Source: Lepidodermella squamata (lineage: Eukaryota; Gastrotricha). Taken from it: 64,000 nucleotides of DNA. The position numbers and the translations under genes are program-made. The stretch covers positions 186,001 through 250,000 of the forward strand of contig JBLDXI010000002.1 in NCBI GenBank assembly GCA_047495785.1, given 5' to 3'. The stretch's first letter is position 1. Each line of letters begins with the position of its first letter. Shown piece by piece: positions 51,440-62,690 of this stretch. A model generated the notes under the pieces. The model worked only from the letters and a program-made list of their open reading frames with translations, ran no database searches and was not told the DNA's origin.

Positions 51440-52113
51440 TTATCGTATGCGGGTGCGAATGTTTTGCAATAATATAGGATCAGAGCTGGAAAACTGGCAG
51501 AAGTGACGCACCAGGTGCGTATGAAATTTTGAGAAAAGTTGGCAATTTTGGCTAATAACAAAGTCAAAAGTTGGTTGAGTTAATATCGTTAGCGACGCGC
51601 CAAAACAACCACTTACTGTACCCCCTCTGCTCGAGAGATCTATGCTGAATGGCTGGTTAATTCATGCCCTGAACTGAAAATATTCCCCTTTTGCTTAATT
51701 CTATGTGGTGGTTGATTCATGGTTCATGGTATAGGTTTATGCTTGCCCGAAAGCTTCTTTCCGCTGCATCAGTATCGATCATTTACAAGGTAGATCTCGC
51801 AGTCACCTCCGGGATAATATGATGCATGTCTATTGCTGAAAAATAATTTCCTGTTGCTTGTTGCTGGTAGACAACATGGTGAACCTGCTCACAGTCGAGC
51901 TTCGCATCCCTCCATAGCTGATTGACACCTAACTTCAGATGCCATATCGGTATGTTAGGAGCACGTAGCTGCCGTATCGATCAGGATTCTCGGAATCTCT
52001 TCATAGATGATTATGAATCAAGTTTTCCATTATCCTTCACCAGCTTATGCGCACTCGCATTTTTATTCATCATAACAGTGCGAATAATGGGCGAAATCGC
52101 TTGCCACCACTTA
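51440..52113. other. Intergenic, no gene seen
   Basis: Between the MULE-like element and the 3' end of E2. No recognisable gene or RNA. Confidence 0.5.
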
Positions 52114-53877
52114 TTATGTACCCACATCGTTACAGTCATGCTTTTGTGATCCATCCAGACAATCGCACATCATCGACACGCACCGTTTAGCAGTCTTACA
52201 GTCGCAGATAGCTGGTTAGAGATTTGAATCAATCAACTTCTACCACTACCTATTTTTTCCTTTCTTACGTTTCAAACAGTCCGGCCCCGTTTTCCATTTG
52301 TCGAAACAAGAGCAAACATTTGGTGAGGTGCACCAACTATTTTTCGGGCAAGCTATCGACCCGCAGGCCTCTGAGAAAATAACACAGATGCTGAGTTTCG
52401 TGGAAAATAAAAAATTACGTTGGTCGCAGAATTGCCCTGTCCAGCCGATGTAGCAGGCACATTTGTTAGTACCACCGCATATCCCCCTCTTGCACACTGG
52501 ATCGCACTTTGGTTTGACTTGAGCGATAGAAAACTCCGTCATCAAAACAACCATATCAAACCCAAAACTTACTGAATGAGTAGAGTCTAACGTCGACCAA
52601 TGAAACACGGCCAGCAGCTGCCCCATTGCCGACAAAAAATCCGAGAACAGGCGGCTGCATTTTCGGGTCCTTTACCGGCAGGAAAGGCGCAATTTTGTAG
52701 TCGCGAAAAATGGCCTGGCATCCACTGATGTAGCAAATGTCTAGTGATAACGTGTCTCCGTTCCTTACTACAAGACCAACGTGACTCCTACCAGATATCC
52801 ACGCCTGGTTAAGGTTGAAGACTGCTTGGACCGCTCCTGAATAGTGGCAGTTCAAAACAGTAGTTAACAAGTAGTTAAGCCTTTGGGAAAAGTTCACCAG
52901 ACAAATCAACGGTCGTAGAAGTTTGCGAAGAAATGATGCCAATTTTCCCCCAATATACACTGAAGCGAATCATCAAACCAGCGAAATTGCTGGTGTTAAC
53001 AACATAATAGTCAGTTGGTTTTGGTTTCATCGAAGAATTCGACAGGATGAATATGCCGTAATGATCGATACCGTTGGGAGCCAAGTCCGTATGTGTTGTG
53101 AAATTAACAGAGAAATCCGTTAGTGCCATTAACTGCAGGGAACAATTTGGTCGAGTTAAATTGATATCAGGTTATCAGGGTTAAATGTATGAATGTATGC
53201 ATGTTTTTCAAAATGTTAAATGATTTACTTTACGACTTGAAAATGCCGTACATGTATAGGCGCCAAGTGCCAAATTGATGAAATTCTCTTGTGATAGAAC
53301 CGTGAAACTCCCGGAGCTGCTAAACTTCCAGTTTTGATCTGCGGATATTGAAAAACATCAATTAGGTGCTGCGAGGGTGGTGTTGGTAATCTAACCGTAA
53401 TTGCCGTCATTCAAGTACGAAAATTCCTCCGAAAACATTCGTTGATCCATCAACGGCGAATTGACTAAGTTTAAAAATGTTCAGCAATCTTTTACAGTTT
53501 TGTTATCAGATGTGATACCTTGAGAGCAGTCTTGGCCAGCGAAACGGGTTAAACAAGTGCAGACATTGGGCGCAGTACAGAGGCCACCCCGGGCATTGCA
53601 AGGCGGGTTGCAAGTAGCTGAAAAATTGGAATATAAACGATTGTTAGATCAAACTTGAAGCTAACCATTTGCACATCTCGATCCTGTCCAACCAGCAGCG
53701 CAAGTGCAAGTATTTGGCGCTGAGCATACTCCGCCATTGGAACACGCTGGGGTACAAGCTGATAGAAAATGAAATATCAAACTATGCAATTTGCTTTAAA
53801 AAATAAGCTTATCAACTTTGAGCTGAAGCTACTGAAAATATAGCCAGTGACAGTGGTAATATTACAAAAATCAGCAT
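52114..53877 (-). CDS. EGF/LamG-like secreted protein E2, 409 aa
   Basis: Exons: 53877-53817, 53758-53666, 53617-53519, 53464-53396, 53338-53229, 53132-52898, 52836-52573, 52517-52419, 52370-52269, 52211-52114; total 1,230 bases, all phases fit. Signal peptide MLIFVILPLSLAIFSVASA, two N-terminal EGF-like modules (CTC..GWTGS.C pattern), a central region of about 200 residues resembling a laminin-G/concanavalin jelly roll (FTDFSVNFTTHT, GRSHVGLVVRNGDTLSLDICYI, RDYKIAPFL, PPVLGFFVGN), two more EGF-like modules (GICGGTNKCACYIGWTGQFCDQ; CPKNSW.CTSPNVCSCFDKWKTGPDC) and a Cys-rich tail. Likely an extracellular adhesion or recognition protein; partner unknown. Confidence 0.85.
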
Positions 53878-54423
53878 AGGTACTAAATTTGTTCTGTATT
53901 TACATCAAAATGCGCCTCAGATAACTTGAGCTCCAATCGCGTTTGATCGACACCAAACTCTAGATAATATTTATGATTACAAGAAAATGCGTTATTGCAA
54001 AGTTTTTCAGTATCGATCAGCATGGCTAGTTGCTAAAACGTCGATAAATCAGTTGATATATAGTGCGTGATACACACGTGGCCCCATCTTTAACCTGTAT
54101 ATTAAGCCATACGTAAAAAGTAGCTACATTAATCTATCAAAACTATCACTTCTGAGCAGGTGATATCAACATCGAATTGGGACTGAATAGTAAGATCAAG
54201 AGTAGGGCAGGAGTATTTTATCGTCACCATTTGCAAACTAGATAGCAATAAAAACGAACACCGTATTTGTTCCCATATCTACTAAAATTTCAGCCTCGAA
54301 ATTTTGAAAATCTTGAAAAATAATTTTTTGTGAATCTCTCATTTTTTATGTTTACGAACCGACTTGACCCCTCAACCATGGGCTACTATTAGATATGGGC
54401 GATTATTATCGTATGGGCTACTA
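53878..54423. other. Upstream region of E2, no gene seen
   Basis: Holds the E2 promoter side and, at about 54290-54420, a dispersed repeat shared with 6046-6170 (GGGCTACTATTAG, ATGGGCGATT). Confidence 0.5.
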
Positions 54424-54928
54424 CAGAGAAAATTAGTTATAACGAACCACTACCATGTCAGACCAAAAAGTTCGCTATAAGAAAAGTTCGTTAGAGCAAA
54501 GGCTGAAATTCTGAAATTACCACCATTTAAATCTGAGAATTCATCGATTTTCGAAAAGCCAGAATCTGTCGAAAGTCTCTTCATGGGACGAGTAGGAAGA
54601 CCTATTGGGTTCCTCAACCTCTAGTTTTTACCTTTTCTCAGGAATCACAACAAAACACTGATTTGTAAGAATAAAATGTATGGTTTTTCCATGCAAGTGC
54701 CACGTGGCACATGCGCAAAAATACGGAGTTCGCTATAGCAAACGTGTCCAAGGGGTGTTTTACTGCTGCAGCGCCAGCTCAAAACGTTCGTTATAGACAA
54801 AAGTTCGCTATGAATTATTCGTTATAGCTCAGGTTGTTTACATGCAAAAGTGCCTATTTTGGATCGAGCCAACCAAAATCGTTCGTTATAGGAAAATAAC
54901 ACCGGTTCGTTATAACTAAGTTGCACTT
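54424..54928. mobile_element. pogo/Tigger-like MITE, 505 bp
   Basis: TA dinucleotides flank it (54422-54423, 54929-54930). Terminal repeats of 25 bp match at 21 positions, the inner 16 perfectly (TTAGTTATAACGAACC), starting CAG on the left. Inside, GTTCGTTATAG and GTTCGCTATAG words recur about eight times in both orientations. No transposase frame. Family assigned from TA duplication and CAG...GTTATAACGAAC termini, known of pogo/Tigger elements. Confidence 0.7.
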
Positions 54929-55060
54929 TATTGGAAAAAATACGGTATTACATGTCTGATAGCCTAGAAATGCTTCAGTATAGATTAGTATTCCAGAGTA
55001 GTATTTCGTTGTTGTATTTCACCATTGATTAAGCTGGAGAATTGTTTAATCATTTTCATT

Positions 55061-55319
55061 ATGTGACCACTTTTTAGGCGGGAAACAACGCCGTCTCCTA
55101 TTGGTTCATTCAAATACTACGCGGGCAAACAGTTTTGCGTGGAAAATGATCGTTTTTACAACAATTGGCACGCGTTTTCGATAAAATAGCGCCATATAGC
55201 GCTAAATGGTTGCCAAGCCTATTTTTTCCAATGAAAAAATGATCATTTGAATCGTCCGCGTAGTATTTGAATTAACCAATAGGAGACGGCATTGTTTCCC
55301 GCCTAAAAAGTGGTCACAT
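55061..55319. mobile_element. MITE with 64-bp terminal inverted repeats, 259 bp
   Basis: Arms 55061-55124 and 55256-55319 are reverse complements with two mismatches, starting ATGTGACCACTTTTTAGGCG. No perfect target duplication is visible. Each arm carries CTCCTATTGG, the same CCAAT-box 10-mer as in the MULE-like element. It sits 4 bp after the stop codon of E3, so it must form that gene's 3' UTR or supply its 3' end signals. Confidence 0.85.
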
Positions 55320-55323
55320 GATT

Positions 55324-57180
55324 TTATCGTTCATCATTCACCTCGTTACAATCGTGCTTCTCGGATCCATCCGGACAATCGCACAACATTGCGGCGCACC
55401 TCTTCGCAAGCTTGCAGTCGCAGATGGCTAGGTATAAATTAAATAATTCATGTTCTTTTCAACTCTTATATACTCCATTGCCTTACGTTTCAAACAGTCG
55501 GGCCCCGTTTTCCACTTGTCGAAACAAGAGCAAACATTCGGCGAGGTGCACCAGCCATTTTTCGGACAAAGTATCGATCCGCAGGCCTCTTGCAAAAAAT
55601 CAAGGAATGTTGATTTTCATACAAACAAATACAAAATTACGCTGATCGCAAAATTGCCCGGTCCATCCGATGTTACATGTACATTTGTTAGCTCCAGCGC
55701 AAAATCCCTGATTGCAACCCGGAACGCACTTTGGCTTAACTATTACGATAATATTAAAACTTGAATCATGCGTCATGAAAATATATGTCTGTTCGGTTGA
55801 ACTAACTGAATGAGTAGAGTCGAGCTTCGACCAAGGCAAGAGATCCGCTTGCTCCCCCATTGCCGGCGTAAAATCCGAGAACAGGCGGCTGCATTGTCGG
55901 GTCATTTATTGGTAGAAATGGGGCTATTTTGTAATCGCGAAAAATGGCTTGACACCCGCCGATGTAGCAGATATCCAGCGATAACGTGTCTCCGTTCCTT
56001 ACAACAAGACCAACATGGCTTCTACCAGTTACCCATGCCTTGTTAAGGCTAAATCGCGGCTGAGCGGCACCTGACATGACATAAAATATGATCATGATCG
56101 ACTGTCGAATATGGTTATGTTACTGGATATATTAGGAGTTGTTGAAATTTGCGATGAAATTATATGGACATAGCCATAGTAGATCCCAAAGCGAATCTGT
56201 AAGCCGGCGAAGCTGCTCAAGTTCAAGATATTTGAATCAGTCGGAGTCGCTTTGACGGACGAGTTAGACACTATGAATACGCCATAGAAATCTATGTTCT
56301 TTGTACCCAATTCAGTATGCGTGGTAAAATTGACCGAAAAATCCGTGAATGGCATTATCTACAATATAACTGTGTCTCAAAGGTAGAATTAAAGAAAATC
56401 ATCTGCAAACTTGTTTGCTCGTCATTGCAGTGTTGGTGCTGCTAGCCTTAGTCATTTGTATAAAATTTTCAGAGGTAAGAATTGGCGATGGAGTATTTCC
56501 AGAACTGCTATATGTCCAGTTCTGAGCTGTAAAGACAGGAAAGCAATAATTAAATTAGTTAAATGTTACTAATGTATACAAATTAATTCAGCCTAAGATG
56601 ACTATACAAGGCAACCTGCGGAATCTCACGTCTCTCGTATTTCTAAACGTAAATCTTCGTATCCTATTATAAGTATGCCTCACCGTAGTTGCCGTCATTT
56701 AAGTAGGAAAACTCCGGCATGAACATTCGCTGATCCATTATTGGCGATATAACTGGAATTCAAACAACATCAGCCTATCCAAGTTCCAAGTTAGCCGAAA
56801 TTTATGATCTGAACCTTGAGAACAGTCTGAGCCGGTGAAACGCGCAAGGCAAGTGCAAACATTTGGTGCCGTGCAGACACCGCCTCTCGGATTGCAAGGA
56901 GAGCTGCAAATCGCTGTAAAAATCACAGGCCGGACTCAATATTTCTTCTCAATATAACTTCACCATTCTTTCACCTATCGTACAATTTGATCCTGTCCAA
57001 CCAGCAGAGCAGGTGCAGACATTGGTCCCTGTGCAAGTTCCGCCATTGGCACACGTTTGAGCGCAAGCTTTAAAAATACAAACTCATTATAAAAGTCGCA
57101 AATGTAAACTAATAGCTACTCTGAGCCGATGTAACAGCGAATATAGCCAACAACGCAGGAAAAACTAGACAGATAATCAT
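55324..57180 (-). CDS. EGF/LamG-like secreted protein E3, 413 aa
   Basis: Exons: 57180-57120, 57067-56975, 56913-56815, 56752-56684, 56526-56411, 56358-56124, 56070-55807, 55739-55641, 55588-55487, 55427-55324; total 1,242 bases. Exon lengths equal those of E1 (lesion aside) except the last. Signal peptide MIICLVFPALLAIFAVTSA, EGF-like TCANGGTCTGTNVCTCSAGWTG and CNPRGGVCTAPNVCTC, central LamG-like region, two C-terminal EGF-like modules, and a tail CDCKLAKRC..MLCDCPDGSEKHDC. Several N-glycosylation sequons (NFT, NSS, NLS, NIS). Closest to E1; E2 is more diverged. Secreted; function unknown. Confidence 0.87.
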
Positions 57181-57825
57181 CGTTAATTCCGGCTCGGTTG
57201 AATCCAGCTTTTCTCTTGAATGGCGCTAAACCTCAGCTAATCATTTATGATCGCAATGCCGCTAGAATTACGTCACGGGTCACGGTACACTTCGAAAATA
57301 TCTCCGTATTGAACAGCGTGGCTAGTTACTTTAACGTCGATAAATTCTGTCATTCTTTGTACGTGACGACTGAGCCGTTTTTTTTTTATATTATCACTAC
57401 AGTCATGGCGCGGTCTTTTCACTTCCAACACAGCCGAATTGTTGCTATACAGTTAATTATTCTCATTTAGCATACAATTTGACTCACACAATCGAATAAT
57501 GTCACCTGCGTTGTGCTTAGGGAATTTTCTTGCTCTTCTGAATCGTCGCAGTTAAGCTTGATCACCTTATCTTTCACGTCACACCTGACTAAAATCATTT
57601 AGAAAGCGGCACGTGGACGTTACACTTCACCTATTCACAAGTTACAAGAATAAACTAATACTGAAAAGAAACCGATGATAGCAACGTAGCGAGTGATGCA
57701 AATTTGCCGCCGACTATCGATCCTCGCGTTCTATGTTATTCAGCTGGTTTGCTTTGCGCATAAGCAGATGAAATTACTTCACAGAGTCATTTTGAACATA
57801 GGACAAGTTTGGCTACTATCTAATA

Positions 57826-59648
57826 CAGTGCTCCCTCGTTAGTGGCACCCTCGTTAAAAGAACTCCCTCGTTAATAGACCGTAATTTTGGACCCTGCAAA
57901 ATAAATCAGTGGTTAATTTTTAATTAAACAAAAAATAATTATCTGAAAAATTACAAAAATTAAGTGTGAAAATGTTTAAAATTAGCGTTCCTAGAAACCT
58001 AGCAGCGCGTTGTCGTAGTTTTGAGAGATCCAGTTACATATTTCAAGTTCAGTTGAAGCAAGTTGAAAGACCATCAGTGCATTAGGCCGTTTTTATGACT
58101 TTGATTATGCAACAGAGTGTGTGGATTAGCTGCCACTCAAGTCTTGCTGCGAGTCGTCCTGCTTTTTTAGTTGAAATTTCATCGGAAATTACGCCAGTTC
58201 ATCAGAAAACAATTAGTAATCGTTTTAACAACTATAAAAATGCCCATCTTCAATCTTCTTGATTTGCAGATTTTTCTGAGGTCAATTGTTGATCAACTGA
58301 AGACCCATTGAATAGCCCTGATTTTTCATTTTTAGCAGTTTTCCCAGCCAGAAAAGCTTTTTAAATTTATCAACGTTATAGCATGATCGAATTGGGATTA
58401 AAATCGAGATTTTTATTCAGAAAACCTGAAAATTCGTGGTATTTGTTAACGATTTGGAAGTTATTTCTCGATTTTCGAAAGAACCCCGCTAGAATCAACA
58501 TTTAGCCTAATAGGAAATCACTAGTAAAATTCAGGTTTTTGTGGTCGAAAATTCTTTAATTTTCCACTCTAAATGATGAGTTTTTTCAGTTTATCAAATT
58601 TATTTCCCAGCTGTGTTGCGTAATCACGAAGAATCAAGTCCTTGTTTTCAGATTTAATTCAATTTAGATACACATACCTACATTTATTCTCATAACAAAC
58701 TGATTTCATTCGTTCGAGTTGTCCTGAGTTAATGAAATTATTAGCCGATTTTCGATAGTCGATAGGCCTGATCTGACATGAAACTGGCTGCCACTACTTC
58801 ACGATTTCATTGCTCAACGCCCTGGCAATTTTCTCGGTTTTTTTTCACAACATTTAATAATTAGATTTTGACTTAGAAAATGGCAACATCCCGAGGAGGG
58901 GCGGCGGGAGCTTCTGCCCGTTTTGTTAACTTGCTCTGATCTTAATAGGCGGGTCAATGACCCCGCCTGACAAGATGATAATTCATTCGATTCAATCACC
59001 CATCGAATCGTTGTTTCTTCTTGGCGGAACCACAGGTCTTATGCCTTGAAATTACGAGATCCGTGATCGCTCAATGCCATTAATTGGATGAAATTCAAGA
59101 AAGAAAGAGGCAGCTTAACTGCGTAAAAATAATCGAAAATACATATTTCACCCTAATTTTTTCACATTTCATGTTTGTTAGTCAAGCACAAAAATGATTT
59201 GATAATGAAAACTTCAAGATGCCCCATAGTGAAGTCCCGGCATTGAGCACATATCATCAATCCTCTGATCAGCATGTTTGAAGTAAATTGAAATAATGGA
59301 TAATGAGATTCCAGGTTCTGGTTTTATTTTGAGTTCGTTAACCCCAGGCAGGAATCAAGATCGGAGAAAAAACAATGGCTAGCCAGTCAAATCAAAGTCG
59401 CCCTGACAACTAAGAAAAAACTTGGCGACGCACTTATGATTCATCGTTTGACAGCTTTCAGCGAGCAAAGTTTGCAATTCACATGATCCGTGTCCGTCTC
59501 TTTCAGCGCGTTGCCATGGCAACTGTCTTAAGACGCAGCAACGGTCTATTTTTAGCTCCTGCATTCAATTACAGCCCTCGTTATAGCTTTCCCTTGTTAA
59601 AAGACCGGGTCTGGCTCCCGACCCAGTGCTTTTATCGAGGGAGCACTG
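57826..59648. mobile_element. pogo/Tigger-like element, decayed, 1.8 kb
   Basis: 13-bp perfect terminal repeats CAGTGCTCCCTCG / CGAGGGAGCACTG, flanked by TA on both sides (57824-57825, 59649-59650). Subterminal words CCTCGTTA, CTTGTTAAAAGACC recur at both ends (57838-57885 and 59575-59605). Interior AT-rich, no frame longer than about 63 codons, so either a decayed autonomous copy or a large non-autonomous one. Confidence 0.72.
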
Positions 59649-59650
59649 TA

Positions 59651-60112
59651 TGGCTAAAAAAAAATTACGCTTGATAGGACTGCCGAGGATGACTCGGATC
59701 CGCCTGAGCTCTGAGCCGAAATTGCCGAAATCGAGAGAGAGAGAGGGAGCGAAATCAGCAGTTCGAGGGCTTCACCCAGAGTGCGAGCAAAGCCTGCACG
59801 TTCTCGCGCACTTCCACGATTAGGGCGGAGCTGGAACAGTGGCCTACGGAGCTTCTCTGCGAACCCGCTGCCCCGATCACCGCTCGTTTTGCTAGAGAAG
59901 AGTCTTCCCCTGGGCCCTCTTCCTACTAACGTAGTACGGCTTTACTTCTCTCTTCTATTTCTCTTAATGCTGTACATCTCTGCCGGTCTTGCCGCTTCCT
60001 TTAGCAAGACCGCGTATCACCGCCCTTTAATCGTCCTTTCTCCTCGTTGCCTGCACTTTTTATGTGAAGATAAGGGAATACTCTATGGCAAACCATGGAG
60101 AAATATAATTTC
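59651..60112. other. Intergenic, no gene seen
   Basis: Includes a GAGA run (59731-59745). The 151-codon open frame from 59781 has low-complexity Arg/Ser/Leu composition and no family features. Confidence 0.4.
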
Positions 60113-60178
60113 CCCCCGATCTGGAAACCCGAGTGAGTTTGGCGCAGCCAAACGAATCGAGGGGTTCCAGATCGGGGG
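60113..60178. repeat. Nested perfect hairpin
   Basis: CCCCCGATCTGGAA (60113-60126) pairs perfectly with TTCCAGATCGGGGG (60165-60178), continues as CCC/GGG after one mismatch, and encloses a second stem GTTTGGC/GCCAAAC (60137-60143 with 60147-60153, loop GCA). Could be a cruciform, a small structured RNA or a MITE core. Confidence 0.75.
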
Positions 60179-60194
60179 CTATTCAACATCCGAA

Positions 60195-60790
60195 AACTCG
60201 GTACGACTATTCGGGAAACGTCAATTCGACACTTAAAATATCACGGACCGAAAACGACAATTCGGCAAAGGAATATTGAGCCGAGTGTCCACTTTCGACA
60301 ATTCCGCAAAAGAGAACTCGACATGATGAAAATCACTAATGTGGGGAAACGACAACTCGGCAAGAATACATTTTTGCCACGTTTAAGAAAGATTGATAAA
60401 ACTCGTGAACCTGACAAAATTTAATGTCCCAGATTGAAAATATTGAGAATATCAAGGGTAAGAAGGCTATGCGAGCGGAGCGAGCATGCCAATTCGACCC
60501 TGGTTTTTTCGACAGTACTTTTTCATGTGTACTGTGACTCCTGAAATTTGATATCTATAGCTCATGCTGAGTTGTCGTTTCAGTTATTAGTGATTTGTCG
60601 AGTTGTCTTCTGCCCAATTGTCGCTCAAGGGTACGATAAGTGTTTACTAACGAGTTGTCGTTTGCCGATTTGTCGTTTTCGATCTGATAAAAAAATACGG
60701 CCGAATTGACGTTTGTTGAATTGTCGCTGTCGAATTGTCGTATTCCCAGTTGTCGTTGCTCAGTTGTCATACAACCGTGGGAAATATCGG
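60195..60790. repeat. Inverted array of CGACAATTCGGC / GAATTGTCG words
   Basis: The left half holds CGTCAATTCG, CCGAAAACGACAATTCGGC, CGACAACTCGGC; the right half holds the reverse complements (GAGTTGTCG, GATTTGTCGTTTTCG, GAATTGACG, GAATTGTCG), in mirrored order. It looks like a degenerate long-inverted-repeat element of about 600 bp. Its right end overlaps the 5' part of the homeodomain gene, whose first domain is cut off there. Confidence 0.7.
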
Positions 60791-61706
60791 CGAGCCAATT
60801 TCCCGCATTTATAATTGGCTTCTGCGAAATTCAAAGGATACTCGAATAAAACGAAGAAGATCCTTAACAAAGTTGATCGAGTCTTTCAATCGCAATGACC
60901 AACCGGATGAGCGAGAAGTGCTGCGACTTTCCACCGTGCTAGGATTGGAAGAAAGTAAGGTTCGATACTGGTTCCAAACACGGCGCCTGAAATTGAACCC
61001 GGACTTACGAGAACCTAAATTTAAAAGATTCACGAGCGAGAATTTGGCCCTACTAGAAAAGGCCGCATGTCACTAGTTGATAGTTTATATTAATTTACTT
61101 TTTCTCAGGAATTTCTAGACAATCCTGTTCCTAGTGGGCAAAAGAGGGCTCAGTTATCAGAGGAAATCGGTTGTCCGCGATCTGCTATTCATGACTGGCT
61201 AAGAAGAAGGCGTTCCGGTTTTATTGAAAGTCTGGCCGGCTATGAAATGGTATTATTACTTTTGAATATATAAATTGTAATCTAGAGCCAATGTTTAGGT
61301 CAAAGAAATGAACTTGAAGGACTTCGGGGATAAGGGTCGATCGTTTGAGCCGTGGCAACTCGACATTCTACGAGAGGAACGTGCAAAGCCCTCGAAATTG
61401 CATGCCCGCCGCCTGTTAGAAATTGCTGAACGAATCAAATCGACTCCTCAGAGAATAAAATCCTGGTTCAACCGCAGATGCAATGCATGTATAAACCGCA
61501 AAATGAATCACAAGTCGATAAACGATTCCTATTATTTAACCGGACCTCAGATTTCGGCACTGAAAAATGAATTTAGCAAGTCTCGGTATCTTTCAAAACA
61601 AGAATATCAAGACTTGGCAGTGAGAATCGGTTTCACTGAATGGCAAGTTAAAAACTGGTTTTTCCGCGAAAATCGTTTGAAAGATCGTTGTTTTGAATCG
61701 CTGTAA
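60777..61706 (+). CDS. Multi-homeodomain protein, 5' incomplete
   Basis: Three exons: about 60777-61061, 61109-61249 (phase 0) and 61299-61706. Partial domain: ISRIYNWLLRNSK (helix 3 only). HD1: RRRSLTKLIESFN...ESKVRYWFQTRRLK. HD2, split by intron 1: KFKRFTSENLALLEKA / EFLDNPVPSGQKRAQLSEE...AIHDWLRRRR. HD3: RSFEPWQLDILREE...QRIKSWFNRRCN. HD4: YYLTGPQISALKNEF...WQVKNWFFRENR. The near-invariant Asn51 is not kept at its standard place in any of them. The first donor is doubtful: after GAAAAG the GT present in the duplicate at 62303 is lost in a 6-bp deletion. Nuclear DNA-binding by family; targets unknown; might be inactive. Confidence 0.65.
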
Positions 61707-62279
61707 ATGTGACTTGGTTTAACTTGGTTTACAAAATCACGAGCCTGTTTCGCATTTCTCTCCATTTGATATTAAAGTAAACAAAAGGCAATAATAGAAT
61801 TCCACGCGTCAATTGGTGTAATTAGTCATGGTCCAGAGATTCTCTGTCCTGTGCAAATGATGTCATAATTGGCGTTTCATGGTAATTATTTCTCCTTCGT
61901 GTAATTCCTAACACTACCTCATAAGATAATGCAATGATTTCGGAAAGAAGCGGTATTCATTTCTTGTTATATTTCACAACTCGTCATTGATGCGGCGTTG
62001 AAGCCGCGACTCTGTGATCCATCCGCACAACGTCGGTGGGTTAAATCTCAAAAGCATGGAACGTTTCGGCGCATAATGGCGGCAATGAACTGAAGAATGG
62101 ATCATCTGAATAATGGCTAAAAATACTCAATAATAAACCGAATTGGCGATAATAATTCACTCAAAATTCAGTCAGAAGAGATCAACACATACACGGGCAT
62201 TAATTTATCATCTAATTACGCGTAAGACCGCTAAATAAGTACGAAGGCCCGCGAATTAGGGTGAAACGCGAATTAGGCT
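61707..62279. other. Spacer between the homeodomain duplicates
   Basis: No gene seen. The sequence AATTAGTCATGGTCCAGAGATTCTCTG near 61826 is also found, after the PLE insertion is removed, at 62781-62788 joined to 63963 on, so the duplication covers the 3' flank too. Confidence 0.5.
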
Positions 62280-62690
62280 GGAATTTGGCCCTACTAGAAA
62301 AGGTTGTTTCCGCATGCCATCCGCAAGTTCGTATTGATTTAACTTTGATCTTAGGAATTGCTAGTGAATCCTGTTCCTAGTGGGGAAAGGAGAGCTCAGC
62401 TATCAGCGGAAATCGGATGTCTGCGATACTGCATTGATGGTTGGCTGAAACAAAGGCGTTGTTAGAAATCAAATCGACTCCTCAGAGAATAAAAACCTGG
62501 TTCAACCGCAGACGCAATGCATGCCTAAATGGCAAGTCGATAAACGATTCCTATTATTTCACCGGAGTTCAGATATCGGCACTAAAGGACGAAATTCGCA
62601 AGTTTCGGTTTCTTTCAAAACAAGAGTATCAGGACTTGGCTGAGAGGATCGGTTGCACTGACTGGAAGAAAGTTCGATAATGGTTCTGAT
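62280..62690 (+). pseudogene. Decayed partial duplicate of the homeodomain gene
   Basis: Starts with the HD2 beginning (AATTTGGCCCTACTAGAAAAG) and keeps a proper GT donor, intron and CTTAG acceptor, then ELLVNP-like exon 2. A deletion with GCGTT/TGTTAG microhomology joins exon 2 to the middle of exon 3 out of frame; the reading continues as STPQRIKTWFNRRRNACLN and a partial HD4 that ends in stops (WKKVR then TAA). HD1, most of HD3 and the terminal helix of HD4 are missing. Confidence 0.8.

Noticed and set aside
55052-55328. Target duplication around the 259-bp MITE
   Set aside because: ATTTT occurs on both sides but the match is not perfect over any usual length, so the superfamily is left open.
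59781-60236. A 151-residue protein
   Set aside because: Low-complexity composition, no conserved block, runs into a hairpin and an inverted array.
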